A DNA stretch of 64,000 nt, from positions 1,922,001-1,986,000 of the forward strand of contig CAWAVW010000004.1 of NCBI GenBank assembly GCA_963785585.1, in the 5' to 3' direction. Position 1 is the first letter of the stretch, and every line of letters begins with the position of its first letter. The notes beneath the pieces were generated by a model. That model was not told the origin of the DNA. It saw only the letters and a list, made by a program, of their open reading frames with translations, and made no database searches. Positions 63,877-64,000 of the stretch are shown in pieces. This stretch comes from Palsa-295 sp963785585. GTDB lineage: Bacteria > Acidobacteriota > Terriglobia > Acidiferrales > UBA7541. A program made the position numbers and the translations under genes.

Positions 63877-64000
63877 TTAGCTCACCACCCGCAGCCGTTT
63901 TCGGTCTTCACGGAGCGCGTCAAATCCCCGCGCTGCCAGGAACGCCAGCGAGCCCTCCGAAACCGCGCAAACCCGCTCGGCCGCGCCCGTTGTGGCGCGC
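63877..64000 (-). CDS. Uncharacterised protein, C-terminal fragment (cut by window edge)
   Basis: The last 40 residues of a gene entering from the right edge, ending VCAVSEGSLAFLAARGFDALREDRKRLRVVS. It stops four bases before the ATG of the next gene, indicating an operon. Family not recognisable from this piece. Confidence 0.5.
   Translation of the reverse strand, partial: RATTGAAERVCAVSEGSLAFLAARGFDALREDRKRLRVVS

Overview
The window is a stretch of GC-rich bacterial chromosome with no mobile element, CRISPR array, prophage or compositional island that I can see. It most resembles a member of the Acidobacteriota (Terriglobia-like). The evidence is a tandem pair of secreted von Willebrand factor A proteins of the acidobacterial type, a CarD-type regulator, an S24-like helix-turn-helix regulator, and a Gram-negative envelope gene set (KDO synthesis, LptE, SurA-like chaperone, MsbA-like flippase, type IV pilus secretin). 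The species cannot be named from sequence alone.

Layout. 1-10 kb (minus strand): NAD(P)HX epimerase (cut by the window edge), an SDR protein with an altered catalytic residue, a SpoIIE-type phosphatase, two APC permeases, and a pepP-accB-accC-thiE-permease run. 10-16 kb: the pilMNOPQ assembly operon, with a promoter-like site upstream of pilM and a strong terminator-like hairpin at its end that covers the start of pepP. 16-20.5 kb: a UbiD decarboxylase, an orphan CpaE-like ATPase, tRNA-Gly(CCC), a DUF72 protein and a translationally coupled polysaccharide deacetylase. 20.5-25.7 kb: the KDO module kdsB-pyrG-kdsA-kdsD-kdsC. 25.9-28 kb: the VWA pair. 28-36 kb: deoB, rpsT with promoter and terminator, holA-lptE, a catalytically dead-looking Asd homologue with pssA and psd, a small YdcH-like protein and a PLP decarboxylase.

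36-42 kb: tsaB-rimI, carD with a clear promoter and terminator, a J-domain coiled-coil protein beside a beta-propeller protein, tsaD and galU. 42-51 kb: fmdB-like zinc ribbon, rsmI, and a six-gene minus-strand run (hldE-type adenylyltransferase, mfd, surA-like, HD nuclease, BlaI repressor, dusB). 51-56 kb: a membrane-anchored alpha/beta hydrolase, a geranylgeranyl-reductase-like flavoprotein coupled to a hotdog thioesterase, a DUF2846 protein and tRNA-Leu(CAA). 55.7-64 kb: an MsbA-like exporter, a histone H1-like charged protein, a large lipoprotein protease with a C-terminal duplication, Cu/Zn superoxide dismutase, a STAS anti-anti-sigma factor, a striking cluster of TCCGTAG/CTACGGA half-sites, an HTH/S24-like regulator and two uncharacterised genes.

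How it fits together. Much of the window serves the outer envelope: KDO and heptose precursors, LPS transport and flipping, phosphatidylethanolamine synthesis, outer-membrane protein folding, type IV pili and secreted proteins. The rest is housekeeping (fatty-acid initiation, tRNA modification, DNA repair, ribosome) and regulation. The most interesting items for follow-up are the half-site cluster at 62.24 kb, the lipoprotein protease, the dead-looking Asd homologue, the hairpin over the pepP start, and the J-domain/propeller pair.
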